A stretch of DNA of 64,000 nucleotides from Legionella rowbothamii (GTDB taxonomy: Bacteria; Pseudomonadota; Gammaproteobacteria; Legionellales; Legionellaceae): assembly GCF_900639985.1 (NCBI RefSeq), contig NZ_CAAAIM010000001.1, positions 62,001 to 126,000 on the forward strand. The letters are read 5' to 3'. Position numbers and translations under genes: made by a program. Below the pieces are notes generated by a model that saw nothing but the letters and a program-made list of their open reading frames with translations, had not been told where the DNA came from and made no database searches. Below are positions 27,612 to 37,223 of this stretch, in pieces. The first letter of the stretch is position 1, and each line of letters opens with the position of its first letter.

Positions 27612-30482
27612 ATGGGTAAAGCTGCGGTAAAATTTACCAAAATTCAAAAGGCTTTTAAACAAAAAGCATATGAAAAAGTCATAAGTAAGTGTAAGACATT
27701 TCTTCATTCGCATGATGGTGAATTTAATTATGAGGTATGCATTTATCTCGCCCGAAGCCATTTTCACCAGTATCAGTTTGCTCAAGGCATCTATGCACTA
27801 GAGGAAGCAAAAAATATATCTAGAAAACAAAATAAACCTCAAGCTGTGGCTGAGTGTGATGCGCTTATTAAGGATGAATGGGGGCGTTTGGTGGCAGGAG
27901 TACAAAGTGGCTTATTGACCTTGGATTTGGAGTCTCTCACTAACGCGGAAAAAGTACGTTCTGATATGAGGAAGAAGAGCTACGTTAGAGCATTAGATCG
28001 TTTAAAAAATGATCACAAAATCTGCCCGGTCACATTTCACGCTCAAGTGGAGCATATCAATGAGTTAATGAATTTCTTTTTGCAAACGTATGTTGATAGA
28101 AAGCTATATATTATGCCCGAATATCTTGATGATAGTGATCTAGCGAAGTCTATGAGACTTAAAATTGCGGATAAGATGCTGTTAACAGGATTGCGACAGA
28201 GGAATTCTTTTTTACCTGATCCCGATATATTCGAAAAATCTGGGAAAGCTGAAATTGAGGGATATTGTAAAGATATTTATCTTGATGATGCTCAGCTTGT
28301 TTTAAGAATGATATTCAAAACGATACATGCATTGCCTCGTGATAAATGCAAAGACTTAGTTCATTTATTACCGTGGGGTTCTAATTCTTGGTATTTCCTC
28401 TATTTTATTGGCAGTTTAATGGACATTCGCGATTCAGAATTTTTCAATACGATGTTTTCTTTGAGCTTGAAGATAAATAATACGGCCGAGGAAAACAGTA
28501 ATGCAATGAGTTATTTTTTGAGTCTTTGTTTCAGTAATTGTACGTTAAAAGCAGCCTTACTAGACCAAGGATTTTATGATGATCTGAGCAAGTTAAAAAC
28601 CTTTTTTGCTAGCATACAAGAAAATCTTAAAACTAACGGTAATACTGTAAAACCAGACGAATTACCCAAGATAGATGAATTGAGCACATTCAAAAAAATA
28701 ATATGGTATTTTAAGCATCTATATAATCTATATCGCTTACAAGTCTTCTTGCCCAATGGTGTTAGAGAGGGTACCGTGATGCATAAAAGTGCTGTAGAGT
28801 TCTTCGATTCTCAGCGTAATCCTATGGCCCTGTTATATAAGATGGATCTAATGGGCTCCAAGCCTTGTGATTTGAAATCACAATTGGCTTTTATCAGGAG
28901 ATTGCAACTTATCGGGGAGTTGTTTACACGCAAAAATTGGGGTTTTTTCTTAAATACCATGGACTATTTTGATCCGATGATGGTAATAAATATTAGGAAT
29001 GCCTTAGTACATATAGAGCAACTTACGCGAAGTGAGGTGATTTTCCGGCTTGAAGCAGATACCACTCGCCTGGAGCAATTGCATAACGAGTTGGCTCATT
29101 TAAAGTCATATTTATTGCAAATTGTTCTAAAAGGCAGAGACACTAATTTTAAGCCGTTCCCTCCCGAAGAGATGATGGGATCTATTGTTTTCTGGTTGCA
29201 ACGTGTTACTGAATATTGGGAGTCTGCTAAAACTTATTATGGAACACAATTTAGCCAATTTAAATTTGAAGAGGATCCATCTCCTCTATACAAAGAAAAC
29301 TTTATTCCCGGACAAGAAATATTAAGATCAGACATCTCACTTCTTCATTATCGTCAGGAAGGAAGAATTAGAAAGCAACTTGGAATGGACGAAGACTCCG
29401 ATATTAATTTTGAGGTCTATATAAAATATCTAAGACATGTTTTTGCAGCACACAGAGATGTGTTAACAGAGTTAGAAGATGTTTTCCATGGTAAGAAGGT
29501 ATTACATAAAGACAGATTATTGGACAAAGTGTTCGTAACTTTGTCGATAAAAGATCCAAATCTTCCTATTGTGAAAGGACTTATTGAGGCTGCAGAGTTT
29601 TATTCGAGTGAGCTGAGAAAGGCGAAAAGGGAGGCATTTGAAGCACGCCATGCCCAATTTGAAGAAGAGCTTACTAAACAGGATGAAGTACGAAAAGATG
29701 TTGTAAAAAAGAAAATGCAACAGAGTTACCCAGCTATCACACAATGTGCTGTTGAACTAGAGAGTGAGTTAATGGGGGATCCGCCTTCCGTATCTGAGTT
29801 AATTGATACGCTTAAAAACCGCATTAAATTGTTAGAGCGGATGTTTAAAGAGAATGGCACCGTAATTACAGCAGAGCCTCAGAATATAATCGCTATAAAG
29901 GAACATTTGTCTGTTGATGTTAGTATGTATTTTGCAACCAGTTATTTGGTTGGACAAATTGTTAGTCTCTTTAATAAACTGTACAGTTTAGGTGAGCTTA
30001 AGGAAATACATCCAGACCTAAATCTTTTGTTAGTCGGCTATGTTGGCTTAAGAAATGCTCTGGAGCACACCGATCCGTTTATGGATTCCGAGGAAGCTCA
30101 TCAGCTTATGATGCATAATAAATTACCGGATGCAATTGCTTACATGATTTGTGAAATTGTTTCTCGTTATGGGGCAAACATTGAAGCATATTCCTCTAAA
30201 GCCGTTGTAGGACTACCGGTAGCAATGGTTCCTGCAGTTGATGCTGGGAGGTTAAAACAAGTTGAGGCCTTTGATGTTAGTAAATTTATAACCTCTAGTG
30301 AAAAGCGAATGAGCAGCTTTAGGGCGTCGCCTGTTTATGTACGGCCAAGTGCGTCTGGATTTTTCTCCGGAACCCTTGTATCAACAAGATCTTTGTTGAA
30401 TTCAAGTGCAACAATCCCTTTAGACGATGACGCCGAGTATCTGGTCATATCACCACAATTTTCATCAAAATTTAAAAATTAG
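27612..30482 (+). CDS. 956-residue protein with two HepT/DUF86-like HEPN domains
   Basis: The N-terminal 60-90 residues look like TPR-type helices (YEVCIYLARSHFHQYQFAQGIYALEEA). A first HEPN-like segment (about 425-480) reads RLQLIGELF ... NIRNALVHIEQL, with R462-N463 and H467. A second (about 765-850) reads YLVGQIVSLFNKL ... VGLRNALEHTDPF ... LPDAI, with R814-N815 and H819. Both keep RNxxxH, the catalytic pattern of HEPN ribonucleases, and the order (IGE helix, then RNxxxH, then an LP helix) is like HepT (DUF86). The HepT HxY tyrosine is absent. The rest is helical, with a coiled coil near 670-720. The ATG at 27612 is preferred over a TTG at 27594. No nucleotidyltransferase partner is adjacent. 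It may be a toxin, a defence protein or an effector. Confidence 0.8.
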   Translation: MGKAAVKFTKIQKAFKQKAYEKVISKCKTFLHSHDGEFNYEVCIYLARSHFHQYQFAQGIYALEEAKNISRKQNKPQAVAECDALIKDEWGRLVAGVQSGLLTLDLESLTNAEKVRSDMRKKSYVRALDRLKNDHKICPVTFHAQVEHINELMNFFLQTYVDRKLYIMPEYLDDSDLAKSMRLKIADKMLLTGLRQRNSFLPDPDIFEKSGKAEIEGYCKDIYLDDAQLVLRMIFKTIHALPRDKCKDLVHLLPWGSNSWYFLYFIGSLMDIRDSEFFNTMFSLSLKINNTAEENSNAMSYFLSLCFSNCTLKAALLDQGFYDDLSKLKTFFASIQENLKTNGNTVKPDELPKIDELSTFKKIIWYFKHLYNLYRLQVFLPNGVREGTVMHKSAVEFFDSQRNPMALLYKMDLMGSKPCDLKSQLAFIRRLQLIGELFTRKNWGFFLNTMDYFDPMMVINIRNALVHIEQLTRSEVIFRLEADTTRLEQLHNELAHLKSYLLQIVLKGRDTNFKPFPPEEMMGSIVFWLQRVTEYWESAKTYYGTQFSQFKFEEDPSPLYKENFIPGQEILRSDISLLHYRQEGRIRKQLGMDEDSDINFEVYIKYLRHVFAAHRDVLTELEDVFHGKKVLHKDRLLDKVFVTLSIKDPNLPIVKGLIEAAEFYSSELRKAKREAFEARHAQFEEELTKQDEVRKDVVKKKMQQSYPAITQCAVELESELMGDPPSVSELIDTLKNRIKLLERMFKENGTVITAEPQNIIAIKEHLSVDVSMYFATSYLVGQIVSLFNKLYSLGELKEIHPDLNLLLVGYVGLRNALEHTDPFMDSEEAHQLMMHNKLPDAIAYMICEIVSRYGANIEAYSSKAVVGLPVAMVPAVDAGRLKQVEAFDVSKFITSSEKRMSSFRASPVYVRPSASGFFSGTLVSTRSLLNSSATIPLDDDAEYLVISPQFSSKFKN

Positions 30483-30506
30483 TTATTTTTATTGCATGCA
30501 GCCCTG

Positions 30507-30532
30507 AATCAGAGATTTAGCTATCTCTGATT
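30507..30532. terminator. Hairpin after the 956-aa gene
   Basis: A 10-bp stem AATCAGAGAT / ATCTCTGATT with a 6-base loop, 25 bp past the stop codon; followed by TAGCGCTT rather than a T-run. Probably a terminator. It lies 200 bp upstream of trpE(G), so a role as leader is less likely. Confidence 0.6.
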
Positions 30533-30734
30533 TAGCGCTTATCCCTGTTTGCAGAATTAGTCCTAATTCTTGAACTTGCATTAGGCGCAAGTTTTTGATG
30601 AATTTAAAGAATAGAGAAAGGGAGCTTATGAGTTATAAGGGAGAACACTTTTTAGTTTCTACGCTGATAGGAACTTGCTTATTTTTACAGTAGAATGTTG
30701 AGTAATCCCTAATCATCAGTCGAGTAAGTTATTC

Positions 30735-32882
30735 ATGCTGCAACAATTTAAAACCCAGGGGGGTGTTCAGATTGAGGTTTCTCAACAGCAATTAGATTAC
30801 CAAGAAGGTATCACAAATCTGATTGATCGTTTGGATTCGGAAAGAGGGGCGGTGTTTGCTTCCAGTTTTGAATATCCAGGGCGTTACACTTGCTGGGATA
30901 TTGGATTTTGTAATCCGCCCCTAGCCCTTGTGTGCAAGCAGAACTCTATTCAGATTGATGCCCTAAATAAACGCGGAGCGGTTTTACTGGCTTTTGTGCA
31001 GCAGTTATTCAGCTCAGATGACTACTTGGAACTTGTTTCTCAGACTGAGAGTCAAATCCAGATTAACATAAAGGCCTCGGAGCAGGTTTTTAGTGAGGAA
31101 GAGCGCAGTCAACAGCCTTCCGTATTTAGCGTAATCAGATTATTACTTTCATTTTTTAAATCTGAGCAGGAGCCTTATTTAGGCCTATATGGATCTTTGG
31201 GTTTTGATTTAATTTTTCAATTTGAAGATTTGCTTCAGCATAAAGAACGCGATCCCGCTCAGCGCGACATGGTTCTTTATTTGCCGGATGAAATTTTTGT
31301 TGTAAATCATCGTAAAGAGGAAGCTTTTGTTAATCGCTATGAGTTCCAATTTCATGATCATGCAACTCATGGTCATCCTCGTGAAGGTACTCCCTTAGCT
31401 TATGAATCACTCAATAGACCTGAAAAATTTTGTGATCATGAGCCCGGCGAATATGCAGCAGTAGTCAATAAAGCAAAAGAGCGATTCGCTTGTGGTGATT
31501 TATTTGAAGTAGTGCCAAGCCAAACTTTTTTTACTCATTATACCGAGCAGCCATCTTATTTATTCAAGCAAATGCGTCAGTTGAATCCTTCACCTTATGG
31601 ATTTTTTATTAACTTGGGTGAAGGGGAGTATTTGGTTGGTGCTTCTCCAGAAATGTATGTTCGTGTGACTGGTAAGCGAGTAGAAACCTGTCCTATTTCT
31701 GGCACCATTAAACGCGGTGCTGATGCGATTGAAGATGCTCAAAATATCCAGAGCTTACTTGATTCCCCAAAAGAAGAATCTGAATTAACTATGTGTACTG
31801 ATGTGGATCGTAATGATAAGTCACGCATTTGTGAAGCGGGTTCGGTTAAGGTAATTGGTCGACGCCAAATAGAAGTTTATTCACGAGTGATTCACACAGT
31901 AGATCATGTTGAGGGAACTTTAAGAGCTGAGTTTGATGCCGTGGATGCTTTCTTGACCCATATGTGGGTGGTTACAGTAACTGGTGCACCGAAAATTTGG
32001 GCTTTAAATTTTATTGAGCAACATGAAAAATCACCTCGTAAATGGTATGCAGGAGCAGTTGGCTGGTTTGGCTTTAATGGCAATTTAAATACGGGGCTGG
32101 TTTTAAGAACTGTACGTATATCTCAAGGCATTGCTGAAGTTCGTGTGGGCGCCACTTTGCTTTATGATTCAGTTCCTGAATCTGAAGAACAAGAAACTCG
32201 CTTAAAAGCTTCGGCATTCTTGGATATGTTAAATCATAAAGCTCCTGCGATCGCGAATAGGGAGTCTTTACCATTAACTGGAAAAGGGAAGCATGTGTTA
32301 TTGATTGATCATCAGGATTCGTTCGTCCATACACTCGCTAACTATATTCGCCAAACTGGTGCAGAAGTAAGTACGATTCGTTTTGATAAAGCACAACAAT
32401 ATTTACAAGAATATTCCTATGACTTAGTAGTTTTATCTCCTGGGCCAGGAAAGCCAAGTGATTTTAATTTATCTGCAAGCATTGATGCTGTTGTGGCACG
32501 AGGTATCCCCCTGTTTGGTGTGTGCTTAGGGCTACAAGGGCTGGTTGAGCATTTTGGTGGTGTATTAGATATTCTGGAATACCCCATGCACGGTAAATCG
32601 TCAATGATTAAGGTTTTAGATTCTGCTGGTTTATTTGCAGGATTAGGAGGGGAGTTCAAAGCCGGCCGCTATCATTCACTCTATGCACGACTTAATGCAA
32701 TGCCTGAAGCGCTTAAGGTAACTGCGCTGAGTGAGGATGGTGTTGTGATGGCGATATCTCATCAACATTTACCAATTTATGCTGTGCAATTTCATCCAGA
32801 AACTATTTTGTCTTTAGTGAATCAAGCCGGATTGAAAATTATTACTAACTTAATGGGAATGGTAACAAGGAATGCGCCATAA
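30735..32882 (+). CDS. trpE(G): Fused anthranilate synthase TrpE-TrpG
   Basis: Converts chorismate and glutamine to anthranilate, the first tryptophan-specific step. The 715 residues combine a TrpE part (about 1-510) with SSFEYPGRYTCWDIGFCNPPL, NPSPYGFFINLGEGEYLVGASPE, CPISGTIKRG and TGAPKIWALNFIE, and a TrpG glutamine amidotransferase (from about 520) with the triad Cys in GVCLGLQG and His-Glu in QFHPET. This resembles the fused enzyme of rhizobia. PhzE-type fusions have a similar layout, but no phenazine genes are near. The next gene, clcA, overlaps by 11 bp. Confidence 0.92.
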   Translation: MLQQFKTQGGVQIEVSQQQLDYQEGITNLIDRLDSERGAVFASSFEYPGRYTCWDIGFCNPPLALVCKQNSIQIDALNKRGAVLLAFVQQLFSSDDYLELVSQTESQIQINIKASEQVFSEEERSQQPSVFSVIRLLLSFFKSEQEPYLGLYGSLGFDLIFQFEDLLQHKERDPAQRDMVLYLPDEIFVVNHRKEEAFVNRYEFQFHDHATHGHPREGTPLAYESLNRPEKFCDHEPGEYAAVVNKAKERFACGDLFEVVPSQTFFTHYTEQPSYLFKQMRQLNPSPYGFFINLGEGEYLVGASPEMYVRVTGKRVETCPISGTIKRGADAIEDAQNIQSLLDSPKEESELTMCTDVDRNDKSRICEAGSVKVIGRRQIEVYSRVIHTVDHVEGTLRAEFDAVDAFLTHMWVVTVTGAPKIWALNFIEQHEKSPRKWYAGAVGWFGFNGNLNTGLVLRTVRISQGIAEVRVGATLLYDSVPESEEQETRLKASAFLDMLNHKAPAIANRESLPLTGKGKHVLLIDHQDSFVHTLANYIRQTGAEVSTIRFDKAQQYLQEYSYDLVVLSPGPGKPSDFNLSASIDAVVARGIPLFGVCLGLQGLVEHFGGVLDILEYPMHGKSSMIKVLDSAGLFAGLGGEFKAGRYHSLYARLNAMPEALKVTALSEDGVVMAISHQHLPIYAVQFHPETILSLVNQAGLKIITNLMGMVTRNAP

Positions 32883-34155
32883 AATTGCAATTTTATACTT
32901 TGTATCTGTTGTTCTGGGAATTATTGTTGGATTAGTTGGATCTTCATTTCGTTTATCAATTGATTTGCTAGGTTCTGCTTTAATGCATGTGTATCACCTT
33001 GGCGGGCAGGGATGGCTGGCTGGAGTAATTTCTGGGACGTTCTCTATGCTCATGGTGTTTTCTGCATTCATGGCCGTGAAATACATAGCTCCAGAAGCTG
33101 GTGGTAGTGGGGTTCAGGAAATTGAGGGGGCCTTATTGCATGTACGACCTATCTTTTGGCGACGCTTAGTACCTGTAAAATATTTTTTCGGTATCTTAGC
33201 TATTTCTTCCAACATGATTTTGGGTCGTGAAGGCCCCACCATCCATGTTGGAGGGAATTTGGGAGAGATGCTGGGAGGTTTATTTAACCTCAGCCGCCGT
33301 CGCCGTGATAGTCTAATCGCCGCTGGAGCAGCAGCGGGTCTTGCTGTAGCTTTTAATGCACCTTTGGCCGGGGTTATTTTTGTGATGGAGGAAATGCGTA
33401 ATCAATTTAACTACTCATTTACCAGCTTTACGATGGTGGTGATCACTTGCATTACGGCGACGGTGATGTTGGATTTGATCATCGGTACCCAAGCAACCAT
33501 TCCTATGGATGTGTTTCAATTTCCTTCGTTAGATGCATTATGGCTTTTTGTATTTTTTGGATTTATTGTAGGTGTGGCAGGTCTTCTATTTAATAAAGGA
33601 CTTATGGCAACCTTGGCCTGGACTGACCGATTATCAGCATCTCAAAAGTTAGTTTATGTTTTAAGTGTAAGTTTCCTTATTGGCTATTTAGCCGTCTCTA
33701 CTCCCGCAGCTACTGGAGGTGGAATGCATATTATTCATCAGGCCTTAACCCTCTCCCCGGGATTTGCTATTTTATACCTGCTCTTTCTTATTCGGTTTAT
33801 TGGGACCATTGGCTGTTATGCTACCGGCATTCCGGGCGGAATTTTCGCCCCAACTTTAGCCTTAGGAACGTTACTCGGCTTGGCTTCGTTTCAGATGTTG
33901 GTGTTTTTTCATCTAGACTTTCTGGTGCATCCAGGCATGTTCGCCGTAGCAGGAATGGCCGCATTTTTTGCTGCAATTACTCGTTCACCAATAACGGGGG
34001 GAATTTTAGTGGTGGAAATGACTCAAAATTACGCACTTATTTTCCCTGTGATGATAACCTGTATTTGTGCCACGATAATGCTGCAGCTTGCGCGCAATGA
34101 GCCTATTTATGCTCAGTTGTTAGCGCGTACTATGAGAAATAGTACATTATCGTAA
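32872..34155 (+). CDS. clcA: ClC-type chloride channel or H+/Cl- antiporter
   Basis: A membrane protein that exchanges chloride for protons, often for acid resistance. ClC signatures are present: GGSGVQEIEGAL (for GSGIP), GREGPTIHVG with the gating glutamate, FVMEEM with a glutamate in the proton-transfer position, and GIPGGIFAP. There are about ten membrane segments in 427 residues, and no C-terminal CBS domains, as in E. coli ClcA. The overlap with trpE(G) suggests co-transcription, though the functions are unrelated. Confidence 0.92.
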   Translation: MRHKIAILYFVSVVLGIIVGLVGSSFRLSIDLLGSALMHVYHLGGQGWLAGVISGTFSMLMVFSAFMAVKYIAPEAGGSGVQEIEGALLHVRPIFWRRLVPVKYFFGILAISSNMILGREGPTIHVGGNLGEMLGGLFNLSRRRRDSLIAAGAAAGLAVAFNAPLAGVIFVMEEMRNQFNYSFTSFTMVVITCITATVMLDLIIGTQATIPMDVFQFPSLDALWLFVFFGFIVGVAGLLFNKGLMATLAWTDRLSASQKLVYVLSVSFLIGYLAVSTPAATGGGMHIIHQALTLSPGFAILYLLFLIRFIGTIGCYATGIPGGIFAPTLALGTLLGLASFQMLVFFHLDFLVHPGMFAVAGMAAFFAAITRSPITGGILVVEMTQNYALIFPVMITCICATIMLQLARNEPIYAQLLARTMRNSTLS

Positions 34156-34188
34156 TGCCAGCTCCATACCTATGATTCATCTTTCGTT

Positions 34189-34214
34189 CCCGTATTACGC
34201 TGCGCGAATACGGG
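34189..34214. repeat. Dispersed palindrome, family C copy 2
   Basis: CCCGTATTACGC-TGCGCGAATACGGG is the inverted near-copy of the element at 9049-9072. It lies between the convergent clcA and quinone oxidoreductase genes, so it probably forms a bidirectional hairpin. Confidence 0.65.
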
Positions 34215-34225
34215 GCGCATTGTTA

Positions 34226-35194
34226 CTAGGCTACATGAATAACAATTTTTCCAAAGTGGATGCCTTCTTGCATGTGTTGTTGCGCTTCTTCGATTTGCTC
34301 CAAGTTGAACTCTGAATCAATAATTGGCTTGATTTGTTTTTGAGCTAAGGTATCACCCCACTGCTCATGAGCTAACTTCCATAAAAGCGCTTTTTCCTGT
34401 AGGCTTTGTGATCGTAATACAAAGCCAATAATCTGTAATCGTTTATGCATGACTAAAGCGAGATTACATTCAACTTTGCAGCTTTGAAGGCAGGCAATTT
34501 GAATTAATTTACCTTGCGGTTTTAACAGTTGTAGGTGGTTGTCAAAATAATCGCCAGCAATAAAGTCCAAAATTAAGTCAAGACTTTGTTTGTCAATTAA
34601 ATCCTCAAAATCATGTGTTTTATAATTGATTACCTGATCAGCACCAAGTTGTATTGCTTTATTAATTTTATCATCTTTACCTACAGTAGTGATGACTTTG
34701 GCACCCACTTGTTTTGCCATTTGAATTGCTAATGAAGCAATCCCACTTCCAGCCCCATGGATTAGTAATGTTTGCCCTGATTTTAATGTGCCGAGGTTAA
34801 ATAGGGTTGCATGAACCGTGACTAATGATTCAGGAAGGGCTGCGGCAAGGGGGTAATTCCAGCTTTCTGGAATTAAATGCGCAAGGGTGGATTCAACCAG
34901 GCAGTATTCGGCATAGGCACCACTTCCCACTAAAGCGTAGACTTTATCTCCAGGTTTAAATTGAGTTACCTTAGAGCCTACTGCAACTACATCACCAGCA
35001 AGTTCTAAACCTGGGATCGTTGATTCTCCTTGGGGAGGAGGATATTTTCCATAGCGTTGCATTAAGTCCGCACGGTTTAGCGCTGTTGCTTTGACCTGAA
35101 CTAATATTTGGCTGTCTTTACATTCAGGGATAGGGGCATTTTCAATCGTAAGACGGCTATATGAGCCGGGGTTTTCTATATGTATATAGCGCAA
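34226..35194 (-). CDS. NAD(P)H quinone oxidoreductase, PIG3/zinc-less MDR family
   Basis: A medium-chain dehydrogenase/reductase of the quinone reductase type. It lacks the zinc ligands of alcohol dehydrogenases and has LNRADLMQRYGKYPPPQGESTIPGLELAGDVVAVG, the signature of the PIG3 (TP53I3-like) subgroup, followed by the nucleotide-binding IHGAGSGIASLAIQMAK and KLIQIACLQS. An ORF with an ATG at 35263 is possible, but a TTG at 35194 has an AAGGA site seven bases before it and gives the normal start RYIHIENPGS; the TTG is preferred. About 322 residues. Confidence 0.88.
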   Translation of the reverse strand: MRYIHIENPGSYSRLTIENAPIPECKDSQILVQVKATALNRADLMQRYGKYPPPQGESTIPGLELAGDVVAVGSKVTQFKPGDKVYALVGSGAYAEYCLVESTLAHLIPESWNYPLAAALPESLVTVHATLFNLGTLKSGQTLLIHGAGSGIASLAIQMAKQVGAKVITTVGKDDKINKAIQLGADQVINYKTHDFEDLIDKQSLDLILDFIAGDYFDNHLQLLKPQGKLIQIACLQSCKVECNLALVMHKRLQIIGFVLRSQSLQEKALLWKLAHEQWGDTLAQKQIKPIIDSEFNLEQIEEAQQHMQEGIHFGKIVIHVA

Positions 35195-35288
35195 AATATC
35201 TTCCTTAATTATGATAATTGTTACTCGGATTTTGGCCGAAGATTCAAGTATTCTCCCGAACAAATAATGGGGCCAACTTGGAGCAATC

Positions 35289-35317
35289 GTATGCTGGGCT
35301 GCAAAAGCCCAGCATAC
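35289..35317. terminator. 12-bp hairpin in the quinone-reductase/ugpA gap
   Basis: GTATGCTGGGCT / AGCCCAGCATAC with a GCAAA loop. It lies in a divergent gap where no transcript is expected to end, so it may be a dispersed palindrome or insulate the ugp promoter. Confidence 0.5.
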
Positions 35318-35519
35318 ACCTTGTACGCTACTCCCGATGCAGGGCTTTACAGCCCCATCTACATGAGTATGAGAGATGATGCCGGTTCAGTTGACTGCAT
35401 TACCTGGGTGAGTGCTAATTATATTTTGTTTGCCCTCACAGGTTACTACTTCACTTGAATCTATATACCCAAAGTATATAATCATAGCCTTACACGACTT
35501 TCTACACCATGTAGGGCTA

Positions 35520-36398
35520 ATGTCAAAATTTAATCATCAGCGTTTGTATGCCTGGCTTTTTATAGTCCCACAACTTATCGTCACCCTAATATTTTTTATT
35601 TGGCCTGCATGTAATGCCCTAGTACAAGCATTTTTTTATACTGATGCCTTTGGATTACACAAACACTTCGCTGGCTTAACCAATTTTACTGATTTGTTTA
35701 CTGATTCAAGCTACCGCAAAGCCATAGGCGTAACTTTTATTATTGCGTGCAGTGTGACTTTTCTCACTATGTGTCTTGGACTTCTTACAGCCATATTAGT
35801 TAACAATCGTGGCAAAACGCAAGGGGTTTATAAGTCTTTATTATTATGGCCCTATGCTGTAGCGCCAGCGGTGGCTGCAATCCTTTGGCGTTTCTTATGC
35901 CATCCTACATTGGGCTGGTTAACTCAGGTATTACACTCCCTAGGAATTAATTTTGACTACGTAAATAATGTAAATCAAGCCTTGCTGGTTGTGATTCTTA
36001 CGGCCAGTTGGCAGCAATATAGCTATAATTTTTTATTTTATTTTGCGGCATTAAAAGCGATTCCTCCTTCGCTAATTGATGCTGCAATTATTGATGGGGC
36101 ATCGACTTGGCAGCGTTTTTGGCAAATCATTTTTCCCTTGTTATCGCCAACGACTTTTTTCCTATTGATTATGAATTTAATGTACGGATTTTTTGATACG
36201 TTTGGGATTATTCATGTGATGACACATGGCGGACCAGGTAATAGTACAACGAATATGATGTACAAGGTCTATCAGGATGGATTTGAGGGAATGGATCTGG
36301 GAAGTTCTTCAGCTCAGTCTGTAATTCTAATGGTTGTTGTGATACTTGTTTCTTTGGTGCAATTTAAGTATCTCGAGAAAAAGGTTCATTACGCATGA
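35520..36398 (+). CDS. ugpA: sn-glycerol-3-phosphate-type ABC transporter permease UgpA
   Basis: The first permease of a CUT1-type importer, in E. coli specific for glycerol-3-phosphate and its diesters. The start MSKFNHQRLYAWLFIVPQLIVTLIFFIWPA and the EAA loop LPPSLIDAAIIDGASTWQRFWQIIFP-like segment match UgpA. The gene product is 292 residues (E. coli 295). An upstream in-frame ATG at 35412 would add an atypical extension, so the ATG at 35520 is chosen. The gene order ugpA-ugpE-ugpC follows, but the binding-protein gene ugpB is not next to it. Confidence 0.88.
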   Translation: MSKFNHQRLYAWLFIVPQLIVTLIFFIWPACNALVQAFFYTDAFGLHKHFAGLTNFTDLFTDSSYRKAIGVTFIIACSVTFLTMCLGLLTAILVNNRGKTQGVYKSLLLWPYAVAPAVAAILWRFLCHPTLGWLTQVLHSLGINFDYVNNVNQALLVVILTASWQQYSYNFLFYFAALKAIPPSLIDAAIIDGASTWQRFWQIIFPLLSPTTFFLLIMNLMYGFFDTFGIIHVMTHGGPGNSTTNMMYKVYQDGFEGMDLGSSSAQSVILMVVVILVSLVQFKYLEKKVHYA

Positions 36399-37222
36399 AA
36401 TTAATATCTCGCATTTTATCCCATGGGTTTTTATCCTTATTCATTTTACTAATGCTGTTACCGATTTATTTAGCTATTGTTGCTGCGAGTCACGATGGCA
36501 GTGCAATGATGCATTCATCTATCCCCATGACTCCAGGAACCCTATTCCTAAAAAACCTAAAAGCAGTTTTGAGTGATGGCCTATCTGTTACCGGGGGCGA
36601 ACCGATTACCACTATGTTATTTAATAGCTTGGCTATGGCTTTGGCCATCGCTCTGGGGAAGATTATTTTGGCTCTAGGGTCGGCATTTGCTTTAGTTTAT
36701 TTTGATTTTCCTTTTAAGAGACTTTGTTTTGCGCTGATTTTTGCAACGATGATGTTACCGGTTGAGGTGCGTATTGTTCCCACTTTTCAAGTGGTGGCCT
36801 CGTTTGGATTGTTAAATTCATTTACGGGGTTAACCTTGCCTTTATTTGTTTCGGCAACAGGAACTTTTTTATTTAGACAGTTTTTTAAAACCATACCCGC
36901 TGAATTAGTGGATGCAGCAAAATTAGATGGTGCAGGAGCTGTGCGCTTCTTTTTTGATATTCTCTTACCTTTATCTAAAACGCAAATCGCTTCTTTATTT
37001 GTAATTTTATTTGTCTATGGATGGAATCAGTATTTATGGCCCTTGGTCATTACTACTGAAACGAAAATGGCGACGGTAGTTATGGGAATTCGTTATCTTG
37101 CGGGGGTAGCTGATCAAGTTCCGCAATGGCATTATATTATGACAATTGCCCTGGTTGCTTTAATTCCACCTTGTTTGGTTGTGATGTTGATGCAGCGATG
37201 GTTTGAAAAAGGATTAAAGTAA
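36395..37222 (+). CDS. ugpE: sn-glycerol-3-phosphate-type ABC transporter permease UgpE
   Basis: The second permease of the same importer. Six predicted membrane segments and the EAA loop PAELVDAAKLDGAGAVRFFFDILLPLSK are present, and the C-terminal half has WNQYLWPLVITTETKMATVVMGI, typical of UgpE. 275 residues. It overlaps ugpA by 4 bp and precedes ugpC by 1 bp. Confidence 0.9.
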   Translation: MKLISRILSHGFLSLFILLMLLPIYLAIVAASHDGSAMMHSSIPMTPGTLFLKNLKAVLSDGLSVTGGEPITTMLFNSLAMALAIALGKIILALGSAFALVYFDFPFKRLCFALIFATMMLPVEVRIVPTFQVVASFGLLNSFTGLTLPLFVSATGTFLFRQFFKTIPAELVDAAKLDGAGAVRFFFDILLPLSKTQIASLFVILFVYGWNQYLWPLVITTETKMATVVMGIRYLAGVADQVPQWHYIMTIALVALIPPCLVVMLMQRWFEKGLK

Positions 37223-37223
37223 C

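Noticed and set aside
27289..30734. HepT-MntA toxin-antitoxin locus
   Set aside because: The HEPN-like protein has no nucleotidyltransferase gene on either side (MOMP paralogue and trpE(G) flank it), and the AMPylated tyrosine of HepT is missing.
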